DNA of 64,000 nucleotides, from assembly GCF_900114035.1 (NCBI RefSeq), contig NZ_FORP01000024.1:44529-108528 (forward strand), given 5' to 3'. Within the stretch, counting starts at the first letter, position 1. Each line of letters opens with the position of its first letter. Origin of the DNA: Amycolatopsis sacchari (GTDB lineage Bacteria; Actinomycetota; Actinomycetes; Mycobacteriales; Pseudonocardiaceae). This document shows, piece by piece, positions 55,357-64,000 of the stretch. The notes under the pieces were generated by a model. It was not told the DNA's origin. It saw only the letters and a program-made list of their open reading frames with translations, and did not search any database. A program made the position numbers and the translations under genes.

Positions 55357-55935
55357 GTGCTCGTCGTCGGATTCGCGGCCGGCGCGCTCCGGGCGAACTG
55401 TTACCTGCTCGCGCCCGCGCCCCACGGTCCGTGCGTCGTGGTGGACCCGGGGCAGGACGCCGTCGAACCGGTGCGGAAAGCGTTGGGGGAACACGATTTG
55501 ACGCCGGAGGCGATCCTGCTGACGCACGGCCACCACGACCACGTGGACTCCGCCGGGGCGCTCGCCGGCGAGCACGGGATCCCGGTGTGGCTGCACCCGG
55601 CCGACCGCCCGCTCGTCCCGATATCCACTTGTGACCTGTCCGGCACGGCCCTCGGCGTGGCGGGGCTGGAGGTCGGGGTCGGGCACGTACCCGGGCACAC
55701 TCCGGGTTCGGTGGTGTTCCGTCTCGACACTCCGGAAGGGGGACGTCTGGTGCTCACCGGTGACACGCTGTTCGCCGGTTCCGTCGGCCGCGGCGACCAG
55801 GAGCTGCTCGCCGGGTCGGTCAGGGACACGTTGCTGCCGCTGCCGGACGACACGGTGGTGCTGCCGGGGCACGGTGGCGCGACGACGATCGGGCGCGAGC
55901 GGCGGCTGCTGGCGGGCGGGGCGGTGGCCCGGTGA
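55357..55935 (+). CDS. MBL-fold metallo-hydrolase (hydroxyacylglutathione hydrolase-like)
   Basis: A 192-residue metallo-beta-lactamase fold enzyme from GTG 55357. The metal motif is T-H-G-H-H-D-H (HxHxDH), followed by VPGHTPGSVVF and LTGDTLFAGSVGR, with a terminal LPGHGGATTIGRE. It resembles glyoxalase II-type thiolester hydrolases; the glyoxalase-like gene next to the cyclophilin in mycobacteria is the counterpart. Overlaps the next gene by 4 nt. Confidence 0.92.
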   Translation: MLVVGFAAGALRANCYLLAPAPHGPCVVVDPGQDAVEPVRKALGEHDLTPEAILLTHGHHDHVDSAGALAGEHGIPVWLHPADRPLVPISTCDLSGTALGVAGLEVGVGHVPGHTPGSVVFRLDTPEGGRLVLTGDTLFAGSVGRGDQELLAGSVRDTLLPLPDDTVVLPGHGGATTIGRERRLLAGGAVAR

Positions 55936-56606
55936 CCGAGCCGAGCAACGAGTCCAAGAAGTCGACGCGCCCGCCCGAGCCGGAGCGCTTGCCGCTGCAC
56001 CAGGAGGACCCGGCGCTGCGGCGGAGGCGCCTGTGGTCGGGGCTGGCGGGCGTCGCGTTGTTCGCGGCCGCGTTCGGCGGGATCGGCGGGCTCATCGGCG
56101 GTGAGGTCGTGGGCCTGGTCGTCGCGGCCGTGGTCGCCCTGCCGCTGCTGTACGTGGTCCTGTTCGCCGTGCGGCGGCGGATCTGGCTGGAGGGCGACGC
56201 GCTGCTCGTGCGGACGTGGCGCACCCGCCGCGTGGACATCGTGCAGGCCGCCAGGATCGACCTGCTCGTGACGGACGTGCGCGGCATGCGGACGGTGAGC
56301 CTGCTGTTCAACGCCGGGCAGCGCCGCAAGGTCGCCAAGGTCGACCTCGCGGTGTACGCCGGGACCGGCGGGCGGGAGCTGGGCGTGCTGGCGCTGCGGC
56401 GGCTGGCGAACGCGCTGATGAACAACATCGAGGCCAACGGCATGGTGTTCTCGGAGCTGCTCGTGGCGCAGCTGCGGGCCGAGGCCAAGGGTGAGGGCGC
56501 GGCCGACCGTCCGCTCTACCGGCTGGCGTCCGCGGCGCCGAGCGGGCGCATCGCGCAGCGCTTCACGATGGACGCGGTGAGCCGCTTCGTCGCTCATCTC
56601 GACTGA
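55932..56606 (+). CDS. Membrane protein with two helices, unknown function
   Basis: A 224-residue protein from GTG 55932. A charged N-terminus, two close helices (GVALFAAAFGGIGGLIGG, VVGLVVAAVVALPLLYVVLFAV) and a cytoplasmic domain of about 130 residues follow, beginning RRRIWLEGDALLVRTWRTRRVDIVQAARIDLL, which looks like a bacterial PH-like domain. Co-translated with the MBL gene (4-nt overlap). No function is assigned. Confidence 0.72.
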   Translation: MTEPSNESKKSTRPPEPERLPLHQEDPALRRRRLWSGLAGVALFAAAFGGIGGLIGGEVVGLVVAAVVALPLLYVVLFAVRRRIWLEGDALLVRTWRTRRVDIVQAARIDLLVTDVRGMRTVSLLFNAGQRRKVAKVDLAVYAGTGGRELGVLALRRLANALMNNIEANGMVFSELLVAQLRAEAKGEGAADRPLYRLASAAPSGRIAQRFTMDAVSRFVAHLD

Positions 56607-56853
56607 CGCGCGGGGGTTCCCCGTTCCCCTGCGCGGCAAGCCGCCGTTCGATCGCCGCCAGCTGCTCGCGGACCTGTTCGAGCTGGTACACCAGCTCGGG
56701 CAGCTCCTGCGTGGCGAAGGTGACGAGCCGTTCGATCTGCTTCACCGCGTCCCGCAGTTCGGCGAGGACGACCGTCAGCCGGGGCAGGCTCCAGACGGCG
56801 TGAGCGGCGGTCCTGGCGGCGCGGGACAGGCGGCGCGGCAGTGCGAGATCCAT
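56563..56853 (-). CDS. Small coiled-coil protein, unknown
   Basis: ATG 56853 (MDLALPRRLSRAARTA) gives 96 residues. The middle is a clear amphipathic heptad region (VLAELRDAVKQIERL ... LPELVYQLEQVREQLAAIERRLAAQ), typical of a coiled coil. The 3' end overlaps the gene at 55932-56606 by 44 nt on the other strand. Other frames here are Arg-rich shadows. Function unknown. Confidence 0.6.
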   Translation of the reverse strand: MDLALPRRLSRAARTAAHAVWSLPRLTVVLAELRDAVKQIERLVTFATQELPELVYQLEQVREQLAAIERRLAAQGNGEPPRVSRDERRSGSPRPS

Positions 56854-56931
56854 GCGGAACCCCTCTGTTCGCTTGCCGGACTTCGTACCCCACGCACGGG
56901 GGCCGTCCCGCACCGGGGCCGCGACCTGTGG

Positions 56932-58332
56932 CTACTGCTTACTCCTGTGACTGCTGGGGTTGCTGGGCTCGCGGCTGGCGATGAGCGCGGCGAGCCCGGT
57001 GGTGACGGGCACGGCGGCGACGATCCCGACGCTGCCCGCCAGCGTCCGCACGATCTCCTCCGCGATGTCCTGCGAGCCGAGGATCGTGCCCAGCCCCACG
57101 CCCGACAGGGAGGAGTACAACAGCACCGGCAGCGCGGCACCGGCGTAGGCCATCACGAGCGTGTTGACGGCCGAGCCGACGTGGTCCCTGCCGATGCGCT
57201 GGCCCGCCCGGTACAGCTCGCGCCAGCCGAGGTCCGGGTTCGCCCGCCGCAGCTCCCACACCGCGCTGGTCTGCGTCACGGTGACGTCGTCCAGCACGCC
57301 GAGCGCGCCGATGACGATGCCGGCCAGCAGCAGCCCGCGCGCGTCGATACCGTGCCCGAGCGAACCGATCAAGGTGGACGTGCTGTCGTCGAGCCCGGTC
57401 AGCGACGCGGCGGCCGAGAAGATCACCGACAGCAGCCCGATGAGCACGAGGCTGACCATCGTGCCGAGCACCGCGACCGACGTGCGCGCCGACAGCCCGT
57501 GTGTCAGGTACAGGGCGACGAACATGATCACCCCGGCGCCCACGATCGCCACCAGCAGCGGGTTCTCCCCGGCCAGGATCGCGGGCAGCACGAACAGCAC
57601 CAGCACGACGAAGCTGAGCACCAGCGCCCCGAGCGCCGCGACCCCCTGCCACCGGCCGAGCGCCACGACGGCGAGTGCGAACAGCCCCGCGAGCACCGCG
57701 AGCGGCAGCCCGCGCTGGAAGTCGACGATCTGGTAGGAACCCGGGTCGTGCGGGTCGCCGCCGTTGTAGGCCAGCACGACCTTGTCGTTCGCCGAGAAGC
57801 GTGGCGTGCTGGGCTCGATGGGGACGATCAGCTTCACCGTCGAGCCCGCCGCGGCACCGTCGCTGAACGCGACCTCGACGGTGAGGCACGGCTTCTGCCC
57901 GGGTTCGGGCTGGTCGCCCACCTGCACCTGCCCCGGTGCGAGGCACGGGCCGCTCAGCGCGGTCGTGATCGTGCCGTGCACCGGGACGCCCTGCTGGTAG
58001 CTGCTCGCCGGTTTCGCCTTGCCCCACGGGTAGAGCACGAGCAGTCCCGCGACGGCGGCGACCGCGATCGGCACCAGCAGCCACGTCAGCAGCAGGCGCA
58101 CGCGCTTGGACGCCGGTGCCGCCGGGCCGTGCCCGTGCCCGTGTCCGTGGCCCGTCGCGGCGGTTCCGGCCGGGCGTTTCGCGGGCGGTTTCCGGGCGGG
58201 CCGCTTCTCCGGGGAAGTGCTCCGGCGCCGCGGAGGCTGCTCCCGGGCACGCGGGGGCTCGGCGGGGATCCGGCGGATCGGGCCGGTCTCCGCGTCGGCC
58301 AGTTCGTCACGTGCCACCGGGTAATCGTGCAC
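56932..58332 (-). CDS. YibE/F-family integral membrane protein
   Basis: A 466-residue protein. A basic, Pro-rich N-terminal segment is followed by a G-H repeat, then about eight membrane helices. YibE/F hallmarks are GLSARTSVAVLGTMVSLV, LLAGIVIGALGVLDDVTVTQTSAVWEL and GSAVNTLVMAYAGAALPVLL. The first membrane helix is followed by an extracytoplasmic OB-like domain with two cysteines (GPCLAP, KPCLTV). Transport role is not established. The His-rich N-terminus may bind metal. Confidence 0.85.
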   Translation of the reverse strand: MHDYPVARDELADAETGPIRRIPAEPPRAREQPPRRRSTSPEKRPARKPPAKRPAGTAATGHGHGHGHGPAAPASKRVRLLLTWLLVPIAVAAVAGLLVLYPWGKAKPASSYQQGVPVHGTITTALSGPCLAPGQVQVGDQPEPGQKPCLTVEVAFSDGAAAGSTVKLIVPIEPSTPRFSANDKVVLAYNGGDPHDPGSYQIVDFQRGLPLAVLAGLFALAVVALGRWQGVAALGALVLSFVVLVLFVLPAILAGENPLLVAIVGAGVIMFVALYLTHGLSARTSVAVLGTMVSLVLIGLLSVIFSAAASLTGLDDSTSTLIGSLGHGIDARGLLLAGIVIGALGVLDDVTVTQTSAVWELRRANPDLGWRELYRAGQRIGRDHVGSAVNTLVMAYAGAALPVLLYSSLSGVGLGTILGSQDIAEEIVRTLAGSVGIVAAVPVTTGLAALIASREPSNPSSHRSKQ

Positions 58333-58454
58333 AGCGGTACCCGCCCCGGTGCCGCCGGGTCGGCCACCCGCGGAAATTCGTGCCCGGAACCGGTGTAACG
58401 TCCGGGCCGCTCCGGCGTCTCTTCCAGGACAGAGCAGTGGACGGGGAGGACGCC

Positions 58455-58859
58455 GTGCGCACCGACTTCGCGGAACAACACCAGTTCGTCACCCTCAACG
58501 GGTCCGGCACACCCGTCTTCTCCCGCTGGTCCTACGTGGCCCGCGACCCGTACGCGGTCACGCTGGCCTTCCGCACCGCACGCGGGAACTGGATCGAGTG
58601 GTGCTTCGCGCGGGACCTGCTCGTGGGCGGGCTCAGCGAGCCTACCGGGCTGGGGGACGTGCGGGTGCGCCCGGACCTGGCGTTCGAGCACGAAGTGCTG
58701 GTCATCGAGCTGGAGTCGCCGGACGGGTACGCGGTGGTGGAGACCCGCCGCGCCGACGTCGAACGGTTCGTGGTCGCCTCGCACGAGGTCGTGCCGGTCG
58801 GCGGGGAAAGCGGTTTCGTCGACGTGGACGCGTTCATCGCGCAGATCACCGGGGTCTGA
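58455..58859 (+). CDS. SsgA-family sporulation/cell-division regulator-like protein
   Basis: GTG 58455 preceded by GGGGAGGA gives 134 residues. The SsgA-like signature is DPYAVTLAFRTARGNWIEWCFARDLLVGGL, GDVRVRP, VLVIELESPDGYAVVETRRADVERFV and FVDVDAFIAQI. SsgA-like proteins control septum placement and wall remodelling in streptomycetes and relatives. It is an orphan here without sporulation neighbours, as is common. Confidence 0.88.
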   Translation: MRTDFAEQHQFVTLNGSGTPVFSRWSYVARDPYAVTLAFRTARGNWIEWCFARDLLVGGLSEPTGLGDVRVRPDLAFEHEVLVIELESPDGYAVVETRRADVERFVVASHEVVPVGGESGFVDVDAFIAQITGV

Positions 58860-58903
58860 CCGGCGTCCGGCCGGTGTTCACCGCGGCATGATCAGCTGCG
58901 GGC

Positions 58904-60088
58904 GTGCTTGCCTTCACCCGCCGGTGTGCAGCGCTCGCCGCCGCCGCGCTGCTGCCGCTGACCCTGCCCGCCGTCGCCTCGGCCGACGACCTCGTCGCGC
59001 CCGGCGTGACCTACCGGACCTTCTCCGTGTCCACCGCGCACGGCCCCGTGTCCGCCTACCTGCTCACCGTGGACCTGCGGGTCGCCCGGCTGGACCTGCT
59101 GCACCCCGCCCGGGTCGCGCAGCGCGCGGGGGTGGCCGAGATGGCCACCGCCCAGCGCGCCGTCGCCGGGGTCAACGGGGACTTCTTCAACATCAGCGAA
59201 ACCCACGCCGGGGTCGCCGCCACCGGTTCCTCCGTGGGACCGGAGATCGCGTCCGGTGAGGACCTGAAGTTCGCGGTGCCCGACGGACAGCGCTTCGGGC
59301 CCGCGATGCCCGCCGGGGCGACGACGAAGGTCGTGTTCGGGGAGGGCGTGGACCGCCGCGCCCGCGTGACGAGCGTGGACCTCGCCGGGGCGGCGGTGTC
59401 CGCGGAAGGCGTTTTCCGGATCGACGGGCTCAACCAGTACGCGCTGCCGGTCGGCGGCATCGGCGAGTACACGTCGGACTGGGGCGAGGTGTCGCGCGCC
59501 CGCGCCGCGTGCGGCACCGACACCGACCGTTCGGCGGGCTGCACCACCGAAACCGAGGAGGTCGTCATCCGGCACGGCGTCGTGACGGCCGAAGCGGAGA
59601 CGCCCGGCAGCGGCCCGATCGCGCCGGACACCGTGGTGCTGCTCGGCCGCGAGCAGGGCGCGGCGGCGCTCGAAGCGCTCGACCCCGGCGACCACGTCGT
59701 CGTCGGCACGCACCTCGTGGCGCGGCAGGCGCCGCCGTTCCGGTTCGCGGTCGGCGGCTTTCCCATCCTGCGCAACGGAACCCCGCTGTCCGGCCTCGAC
59801 GCCGTGACGCTGGCGCCTCGCACGGCGGCGGGCGCGAGCGCGGATGGGCGCACCGCCTACCTGCTGACCGTGGACGGCCGGACCGCCGCCAGCAGTGGGA
59901 TGAGCGTCGCCGAACTCGCCGGGCTGCTGCGGGATTCCGGTGCGGCCACGGGCGTCAACCTCGACGGCGGCGGCTCGACCACGATGGCCGTCGCCGGTGA
60001 CGAGGGCGTGACCATCCGCAACGTCCCGTCCGACGGCACGGAACGCGCGGTGGCCAACGGGATCGGCGTGTTCAGCGGCGGGCGGTGA
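58904..60088 (+). CDS. Secreted phosphodiester glycosidase-domain (NAGPA-like) protein
   Basis: A 394-residue protein. Signal peptide RRCAALAAAALLPLTLPAVASA with likely cleavage after ASA. The NAGPA-type domain shows VNGDFFNISETHAG, RFAVGGFPILRNG and the terminal VNLDGGGSTTMAVA signature. Such domains hydrolyse sugar phosphodiesters. Extracellular, perhaps acting on wall teichoic or glycan phosphodiesters; the substrate is unknown. Its 3' end overlaps the convergent PBP gene by 17 nt. Confidence 0.88.
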   Translation: MLAFTRRCAALAAAALLPLTLPAVASADDLVAPGVTYRTFSVSTAHGPVSAYLLTVDLRVARLDLLHPARVAQRAGVAEMATAQRAVAGVNGDFFNISETHAGVAATGSSVGPEIASGEDLKFAVPDGQRFGPAMPAGATTKVVFGEGVDRRARVTSVDLAGAAVSAEGVFRIDGLNQYALPVGGIGEYTSDWGEVSRARAACGTDTDRSAGCTTETEEVVIRHGVVTAEAETPGSGPIAPDTVVLLGREQGAAALEALDPGDHVVVGTHLVARQAPPFRFAVGGFPILRNGTPLSGLDAVTLAPRTAAGASADGRTAYLLTVDGRTAASSGMSVAELAGLLRDSGAATGVNLDGGGSTTMAVAGDEGVTIRNVPSDGTERAVANGIGVFSGGR

Positions 60089-62201
60089 GGTAGGCCGGAT
60101 CGGCCGCCGGCAGCGGGACGTCCGGTTTGCCCGCGAGCAACTGGCTGAACGCGTGGAAGTACGGCGGGGCGGCCACGGTGCCACCGAAGGCGCCGTGCCC
60201 GCACTCGCCGAGGTGCACCGGCGTGCCGGGGCAGATCTCCTGCGGGTGCGGGCCGTCGGCGAACACCATGGACGACAGTGCGTAGTCGTCGACGCCGCCG
60301 ACGAACGCCACGGACTCGCTGAACTGCGTGGTCCCGGTCTTGCCGATGTCGGGGTGGTGCCAGTCCGCCGCTCGCGCCGCGGCCGCCGAGGTGCCGCTGA
60401 TCGTGTCCTGGCTCAGCCCCGCCTCCAGCGTGTTCGCCAGGCCCGCCGGCACGACCTGTTCGCACGCCTGCTGCCTGACCGGCACGTCCTTGCCGTCGCG
60501 GTCGGTGACGGACAGGATCGGGTTCGGCGGGCACCACACGCCGCCGCTCATCAGCGTCGCCGACACGTTCGCCATCTCCAGCGGGCTCACCGGGCTGTTG
60601 CCCAGGGTGAACGACAGCTTGTCCTGGAAGTACTGCGACTGCGGCTCGCTGTACCGGGTGTCCTTCGACGTGGGATCGGGCTTGGCACCCGCGTCGTTGG
60701 TGTTGAGGGAGTTCCGCAGGCCGAGCCGCCGCGCCATGTCCAGCACGGCCGGCATCCCGACCTTCTGCTCCAGCCCGACGAACGCGACGTTCGGCGAGGT
60801 GGCGAGGCCGTCGCGCAGCGAGATCGGGTCCGGGTAGCTCGTGCCGTCGTTCTGCACGCAGTACTGCGGCGTGTACTGGTTGGCGCCGGGCTGGGTGAAG
60901 CACTGGCCCGACTGGTTGGGCAGCGGCGTGTCCAGCCCCGCCACCCCGGCCTCCATCGCGGCGGCGGAGGTGAAGATCTTGAACGACGAGCCGGCGCCGA
61001 ACACGTTGCTGGCGTTCGCCACGATGTTCGTCGAGGTCTCGCCCTTCGCGGGATCGGTGCCGTAGTCCCGGTTCGCCACCATCGCGAGCACCTCGTGGGT
61101 GGTGTTCCCCGGCCGGATCACGGCGAAGGTGTTGGCGACGCCGTTCTGCGTGGGAGGCACGTTGGCGTCGACGGCGTCCTTGACGGTGCGGCTCACGACG
61201 GGGTCCATCGTGGTGCGGATCGTGTAACCGCCGGTTTCGAGGTCGTCGGCGGTGAACCCGGCCTGTTCGAGGTAGCTTTCCGCGTAGGCGCAGAAGAACC
61301 CGGCGTCGTCCGGGGCGCCCATGCAGGTGCTCGACGGGATGTCCGGGCCGCCGTCGACCACCCCGAGCGGGCTCGCCTTCGCGGTCTCGGCGTCCTTCTC
61401 CGCGAGCACGCGGTTGGTGACCATGTCGTCGATGACGGTGTTGCGCCGGTCCAGCGCCTGCTGGGGGTGCGTGTACGGGTTGTACAGGTTCGGGTTGTTG
61501 ACCATGCCCGCGAGCAGCGCCGCCTGCGCGACGGTCAGTTTGTCCGGTGTGGTGTGGAAGTACGCCTGCGCGGCGGCCCGGACGCCGTAGATGTTGCCGG
61601 AGAACTCGACCACGTTGAGGTAGCCGCTGAGGATGTCCTGTTTGGACTCCGTCTGGCCGAGCTGCACGGCGATCTTCGCCTCGCGCAGCTTGCGGGCGAT
61701 GGTGTCGGCGCGGTCGGCGTACTGGGCGGCCTTGTCACCGCGGTCCACGACGTTGATCAGGTAGTTCTTCACGTACTGCTGGGTGATCGTGGACCCGCCC
61801 TGCGTGCCGCCGCTGCCGGAGCTGTCGTGCAGCGCGGCCCGCACCATGCCCTTGGGGTCCACGCCGCCCTCGGACCAGAACCGCCGGTCCTCGACCGCGA
61901 CGATCGCGGCCGTCATGGTCGGCGCGATCTGGTTGTAGGTCACGGGGAGGCGGTACTGGTCGAACAACGTGGCGATGGGGTTGCCGTCGCGGTCGGTGAC
62001 CGTCGTGACGAGCGGCTGCCTGCTCGTGGCGAGGCTCGAGGAAATGCCGTCGACGGAATCGCTCACCTCGTTCGACAGGACGCCCGCCCCCATCGCCACC
62101 GGCGCCGCTACCCCGGCGACGAGGACACCGGCGACCGCGCACGAACCGAGGAACCGCGGCACATTACGGGAAAGCTGCACGCGAGCGAGGTTAGTCCCCA
62201 T
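60072..62201 (-). CDS. Class A penicillin-binding protein (transglycosylase/transpeptidase)
   Basis: A 709-residue peptidoglycan synthase. N-terminal anchor about 18-40. GT51 domain with catalytic E104 in AIVAVEDRRFW, then GGSTITQQYVKNYL. Transpeptidase domain with S405-S-F-K408 (SxxK), S469-P-N471 (SxN), and K621-T-G. Both activities appear intact. It crosslinks wall glycan at the outer membrane face. Divergent from sthA with 139 bp between. Confidence 0.95.
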   Translation of the reverse strand: MGTNLARVQLSRNVPRFLGSCAVAGVLVAGVAAPVAMGAGVLSNEVSDSVDGISSSLATSRQPLVTTVTDRDGNPIATLFDQYRLPVTYNQIAPTMTAAIVAVEDRRFWSEGGVDPKGMVRAALHDSSGSGGTQGGSTITQQYVKNYLINVVDRGDKAAQYADRADTIARKLREAKIAVQLGQTESKQDILSGYLNVVEFSGNIYGVRAAAQAYFHTTPDKLTVAQAALLAGMVNNPNLYNPYTHPQQALDRRNTVIDDMVTNRVLAEKDAETAKASPLGVVDGGPDIPSSTCMGAPDDAGFFCAYAESYLEQAGFTADDLETGGYTIRTTMDPVVSRTVKDAVDANVPPTQNGVANTFAVIRPGNTTHEVLAMVANRDYGTDPAKGETSTNIVANASNVFGAGSSFKIFTSAAAMEAGVAGLDTPLPNQSGQCFTQPGANQYTPQYCVQNDGTSYPDPISLRDGLATSPNVAFVGLEQKVGMPAVLDMARRLGLRNSLNTNDAGAKPDPTSKDTRYSEPQSQYFQDKLSFTLGNSPVSPLEMANVSATLMSGGVWCPPNPILSVTDRDGKDVPVRQQACEQVVPAGLANTLEAGLSQDTISGTSAAAARAADWHHPDIGKTGTTQFSESVAFVGGVDDYALSSMVFADGPHPQEICPGTPVHLGECGHGAFGGTVAAPPYFHAFSQLLAGKPDVPLPAADPAYLTARR

Positions 62202-62340
62202 TCCGTGTGGCCTTTGTTCTGTCCTGACCCATTACCGGTGTGCGGTTTTCCCTTGAATGTGCGGGCCCTTTTCCCAGGTTTCGGTAAAGATTTCCCCGGT
62301 GCACCTTGCGTGTGCCCGCCGGGGTGTCCAGGCTGGGCGG

Positions 62341-63753
62341 GTGGGCGAATACGACTACGACCTGATCGTCATCGGCTCCGGCCCTGGCGGGCAGAAGGCG
62401 GCGATCGCGGCCGCGAAACTGGGCAAGCGGGTGGCGGTGGTCGACCGGCAGGACATGGTCGGCGGCGTCTGCGTCAACACCGGCACCATCCCGTCGAAGA
62501 CCCTGCGTGAGGCGGTGCTGTTCCTCACCGGGATGAACCAGCGGGAGCTGTACGGGGCCAGCTACCGGGTGAAACAGGACATCACGATCGCCGACCTCCT
62601 GGCGCGGACGCGGCACGTCGTGGGGCGCGAGGTGCAGGTGGTGCGGGCGCAGCTGATGCGCAACCACGTGGACCTCCTCGCCGGCACCGGCACGTTCGTG
62701 GACGCGCACACGGTCGCGGTGGAGGGCGCGCACCGGGGCGAGCGGCGGTCGCTGTCGGGGGAGAAGGTCGTGATCGCCACCGGCACCCGCCCCGCCCGGC
62801 CGCCCCAGGTCGACTTCGACGCGGAGCGGGTACTGGACTCCGACGAGATCCTCCAGCTCGACGACATCCCGTCGTCGCTGGTCGTCGTCGGGGCGGGGGT
62901 GATCGGGATCGAGTACGCGTCGATGTTCGCGGCGCTGGGCAGTCGCGTCACGGTCGTCGAGCAGCGGGAGCGGATGCTGGACTTCTGCGATCCGGAGATC
63001 GTCGAGTCGCTCAAGTTCCACCTGCGGGACCTCGCGGTGACGTTCCGGTTCGGGGAGAAGGTGGCCAACGTCGAGGTGTCCGACCACTCGACCGTGACGA
63101 CGCTGGTCAGCGGGAAGCGCATCCCGGCGGACGCGGTGATGTACTCGGCGGGGCGGCAGGGCATGACGGACGAGCTGAACCTGGCCGCCGCGGGCCTGGA
63201 GGCGGACCACCGCGGCAGGCTGACCGTGGACGAGCACTACCGGACGGCGGTGGAGCACATCTACGCGGTCGGGGACGTGATCGGCTTCCCCGCGCTGGCG
63301 GCGACGTCGATGGACCAGGGCAGGCTCGCGGCGTACCACGCGTTCGGCGAGCCGGTGCACGAGCTGGGGGCGCTGCAGCCCATCGGCATCTACACGATCC
63401 CGGAGATCTCGTACGTGGGGGCGACGGAGGCGGAGCTGACGTCGTCGTCGGTGCCGTACGAGGTCGGCACGGCCCGGTACCGGGAGCTCGCGAGGGGCCA
63501 GATCGCGGGCGATTCGTACGGGATGCTGAAGCTGCTGGTGTCCACAACGGACCGGAGGCTGCTGGGGGTGCACGTCTTCGGCACGGGCGCCACGGACCTC
63601 GTCCACATCGGACAGGCGGTCATGGGCTGCGGCGGTACGGTGGACTACCTCGTGGACGCCGTGTTCAACTACCCGACCCTGTCGGAGGCGTACAAAGTGG
63701 CCGCCCTCGACGCGACGAACAAGATCCGGGCTTTGGAGCGCTTCGCGCCTTGA
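62341..63753 (+). CDS. sthA: Soluble NAD(P)+ transhydrogenase
   Basis: GTG 62341 gives 470 residues; a longer open frame upstream to 62257 is not needed. A FAD/NAD(P) disulfide reductase-fold enzyme: FAD site [32 protein letters not shown] site [13 protein letters not shown], and the dimer domain after about 350. It keeps only one of the two redox cysteines (C then T in CVNTGT), the difference that separates SthA from lipoamide dehydrogenase. It balances NADH and NADPH pools. Confidence 0.94.
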   Translation: MGEYDYDLIVIGSGPGGQKAAIAAAKLGKRVAVVDRQDMVGGVCVNTGTIPSKTLREAVLFLTGMNQRELYGASYRVKQDITIADLLARTRHVVGREVQVVRAQLMRNHVDLLAGTGTFVDAHTVAVEGAHRGERRSLSGEKVVIATGTRPARPPQVDFDAERVLDSDEILQLDDIPSSLVVVGAGVIGIEYASMFAALGSRVTVVEQRERMLDFCDPEIVESLKFHLRDLAVTFRFGEKVANVEVSDHSTVTTLVSGKRIPADAVMYSAGRQGMTDELNLAAAGLEADHRGRLTVDEHYRTAVEHIYAVGDVIGFPALAATSMDQGRLAAYHAFGEPVHELGALQPIGIYTIPEISYVGATEAELTSSSVPYEVGTARYRELARGQIAGDSYGMLKLLVSTTDRRLLGVHVFGTGATDLVHIGQAVMGCGGTVDYLVDAVFNYPTLSEAYKVAALDATNKIRALERFAP

Positions 63754-63900
63754 GGGGGTGGGTGGCTTTGGGGGCGTTGGGGTGGTCTGGGGGCGGTTGG
63801 TGGCCTGAGGGTTGGCGGCCTGGGGGCGTTTCGCGCCCTGGGGCGTGCGCGGCGGCTTGGGGGGCGTTGGGTGGTCTGCGGGGCGTTTCGCGCCCTGGGC
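63754..63900. repeat. G-rich repeats with hairpins after sthA
   Basis: GGGGCGTTTCGCGCCCTGGG occurs at 63823-63842 and 63880-63899, each able to form a GGGCG/CGCCC hairpin; a degenerate copy starts at 63739 inside sthA. TTGGGGGCGTTGGGGTGGTCTG-like units are also repeated. The + strand has long G-runs. The sequence after 63900 turns AT-richer up to the window end. Confidence 0.7.
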
Positions 63901-64000
63901 AGGTGCTGAAGTGCCCTGTGTTTCCCGGACAGGGAGATTGTTCAATTCATGCCGATTTCAAATGTTCGGAGTGTGCTTCACGTGGCGGGCGGTAGCCTAT

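Noticed and set aside
63750..63995. Gly/Trp-rich ORF at the right end
   Set aside because: Product of G-rich repeats without a plausible ribosome binding site.

Overview
The window is high-GC DNA with many GTG starts, stop/start overlaps of 4 nt, and the actinobacterial housekeeping order thrS - HIT (Ap4A phosphorylase type) - pgsA - PIM acyltransferase - pimA ... pdxS ... pdxT - yebC ... ruvCAB - yajC-secDF - apt - relA ... cyclophilin - MBL hydrolase. The same order is known from mycobacteria. An SsgA-family protein and general codon style point to a morphologically complex actinomycete, most likely Pseudonocardiaceae (Amycolatopsis-like); this placement is an inference.

Region 1 (1-5644) is a tight catabolic operon cut by the left edge. 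It encodes a GMC oxidoreductase (C-terminal part only), a small DUF6379-type beta subunit, a TIM-barrel alpha subunit, a beta-propeller lactonase, a Gfo/Idh/MocA oxidoreductase and a second TIM-barrel isomerase. The oxidase + small beta + TIM-barrel alpha set is the signature of C-glycoside (for example flavonoid C-glucoside) 3-oxidation and C-C bond cleavage. Region 2 (5645-9045) has an inverse-strand pair, an ASCH protein and a GNAT-PIN composite protein. It is followed by a perfect 15-bp hairpin and a 3' half of tRNA-Val(CAC) with its terminator, which looks like one end of an integrated element whose body lies to the left. An IclR regulator follows (9046-9870).

Region 3 (10366-27520) is a cell-surface polysaccharide cluster. 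It holds an initiating sugar-phosphate transferase, a PIG-L deacetylase, an RmlC-like epimerase, two NovU/TylC3-type sugar C-methyltransferases (one with altered catalytic motifs), a glucose-1-phosphate cytidylyltransferase-like enzyme, an NDP-sugar dehydratase/reductase, three GT2 proteins (one with two GT domains), a flippase, a large polytopic protein, small membrane proteins, and membrane-anchored GH39-like and GH16 glycosidases. It probably builds and trims a glycan containing a C-methyl-branched sugar.

Region 4 (27552-32204) holds a RutE-like nitroreductase, thrS, the HIT gene, YceI and MarR. The nitroreductase and the yceI/marR divergon share an 18-bp TAGTTGAG-N2-CTCAACTA-type operator, which suggests a small MarR regulon laid around the thrS-HIT-pgsA core. 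Region 5 (32304-48973) is core: phosphatidylinositol/PIM synthesis, an EF-G paralogue, PLP synthase (pdxS and pdxT, with a broken VapBC module between them), yebC, the Holliday junction machinery, the Sec accessory complex and apt. Region 6 (48974-63753) has relA, an enoyl-CoA hydratase, a divergent LysR/substrate-binding-protein-like pair, a cyclophilin, an MBL hydrolase, YibE/F, an SsgA-like protein, a phosphodiester glycosidase, a class A PBP and SthA transhydrogenase. The right end is G-rich repetitive sequence. No CRISPR array, complete tRNA, rRNA or recognisable transposase was seen.
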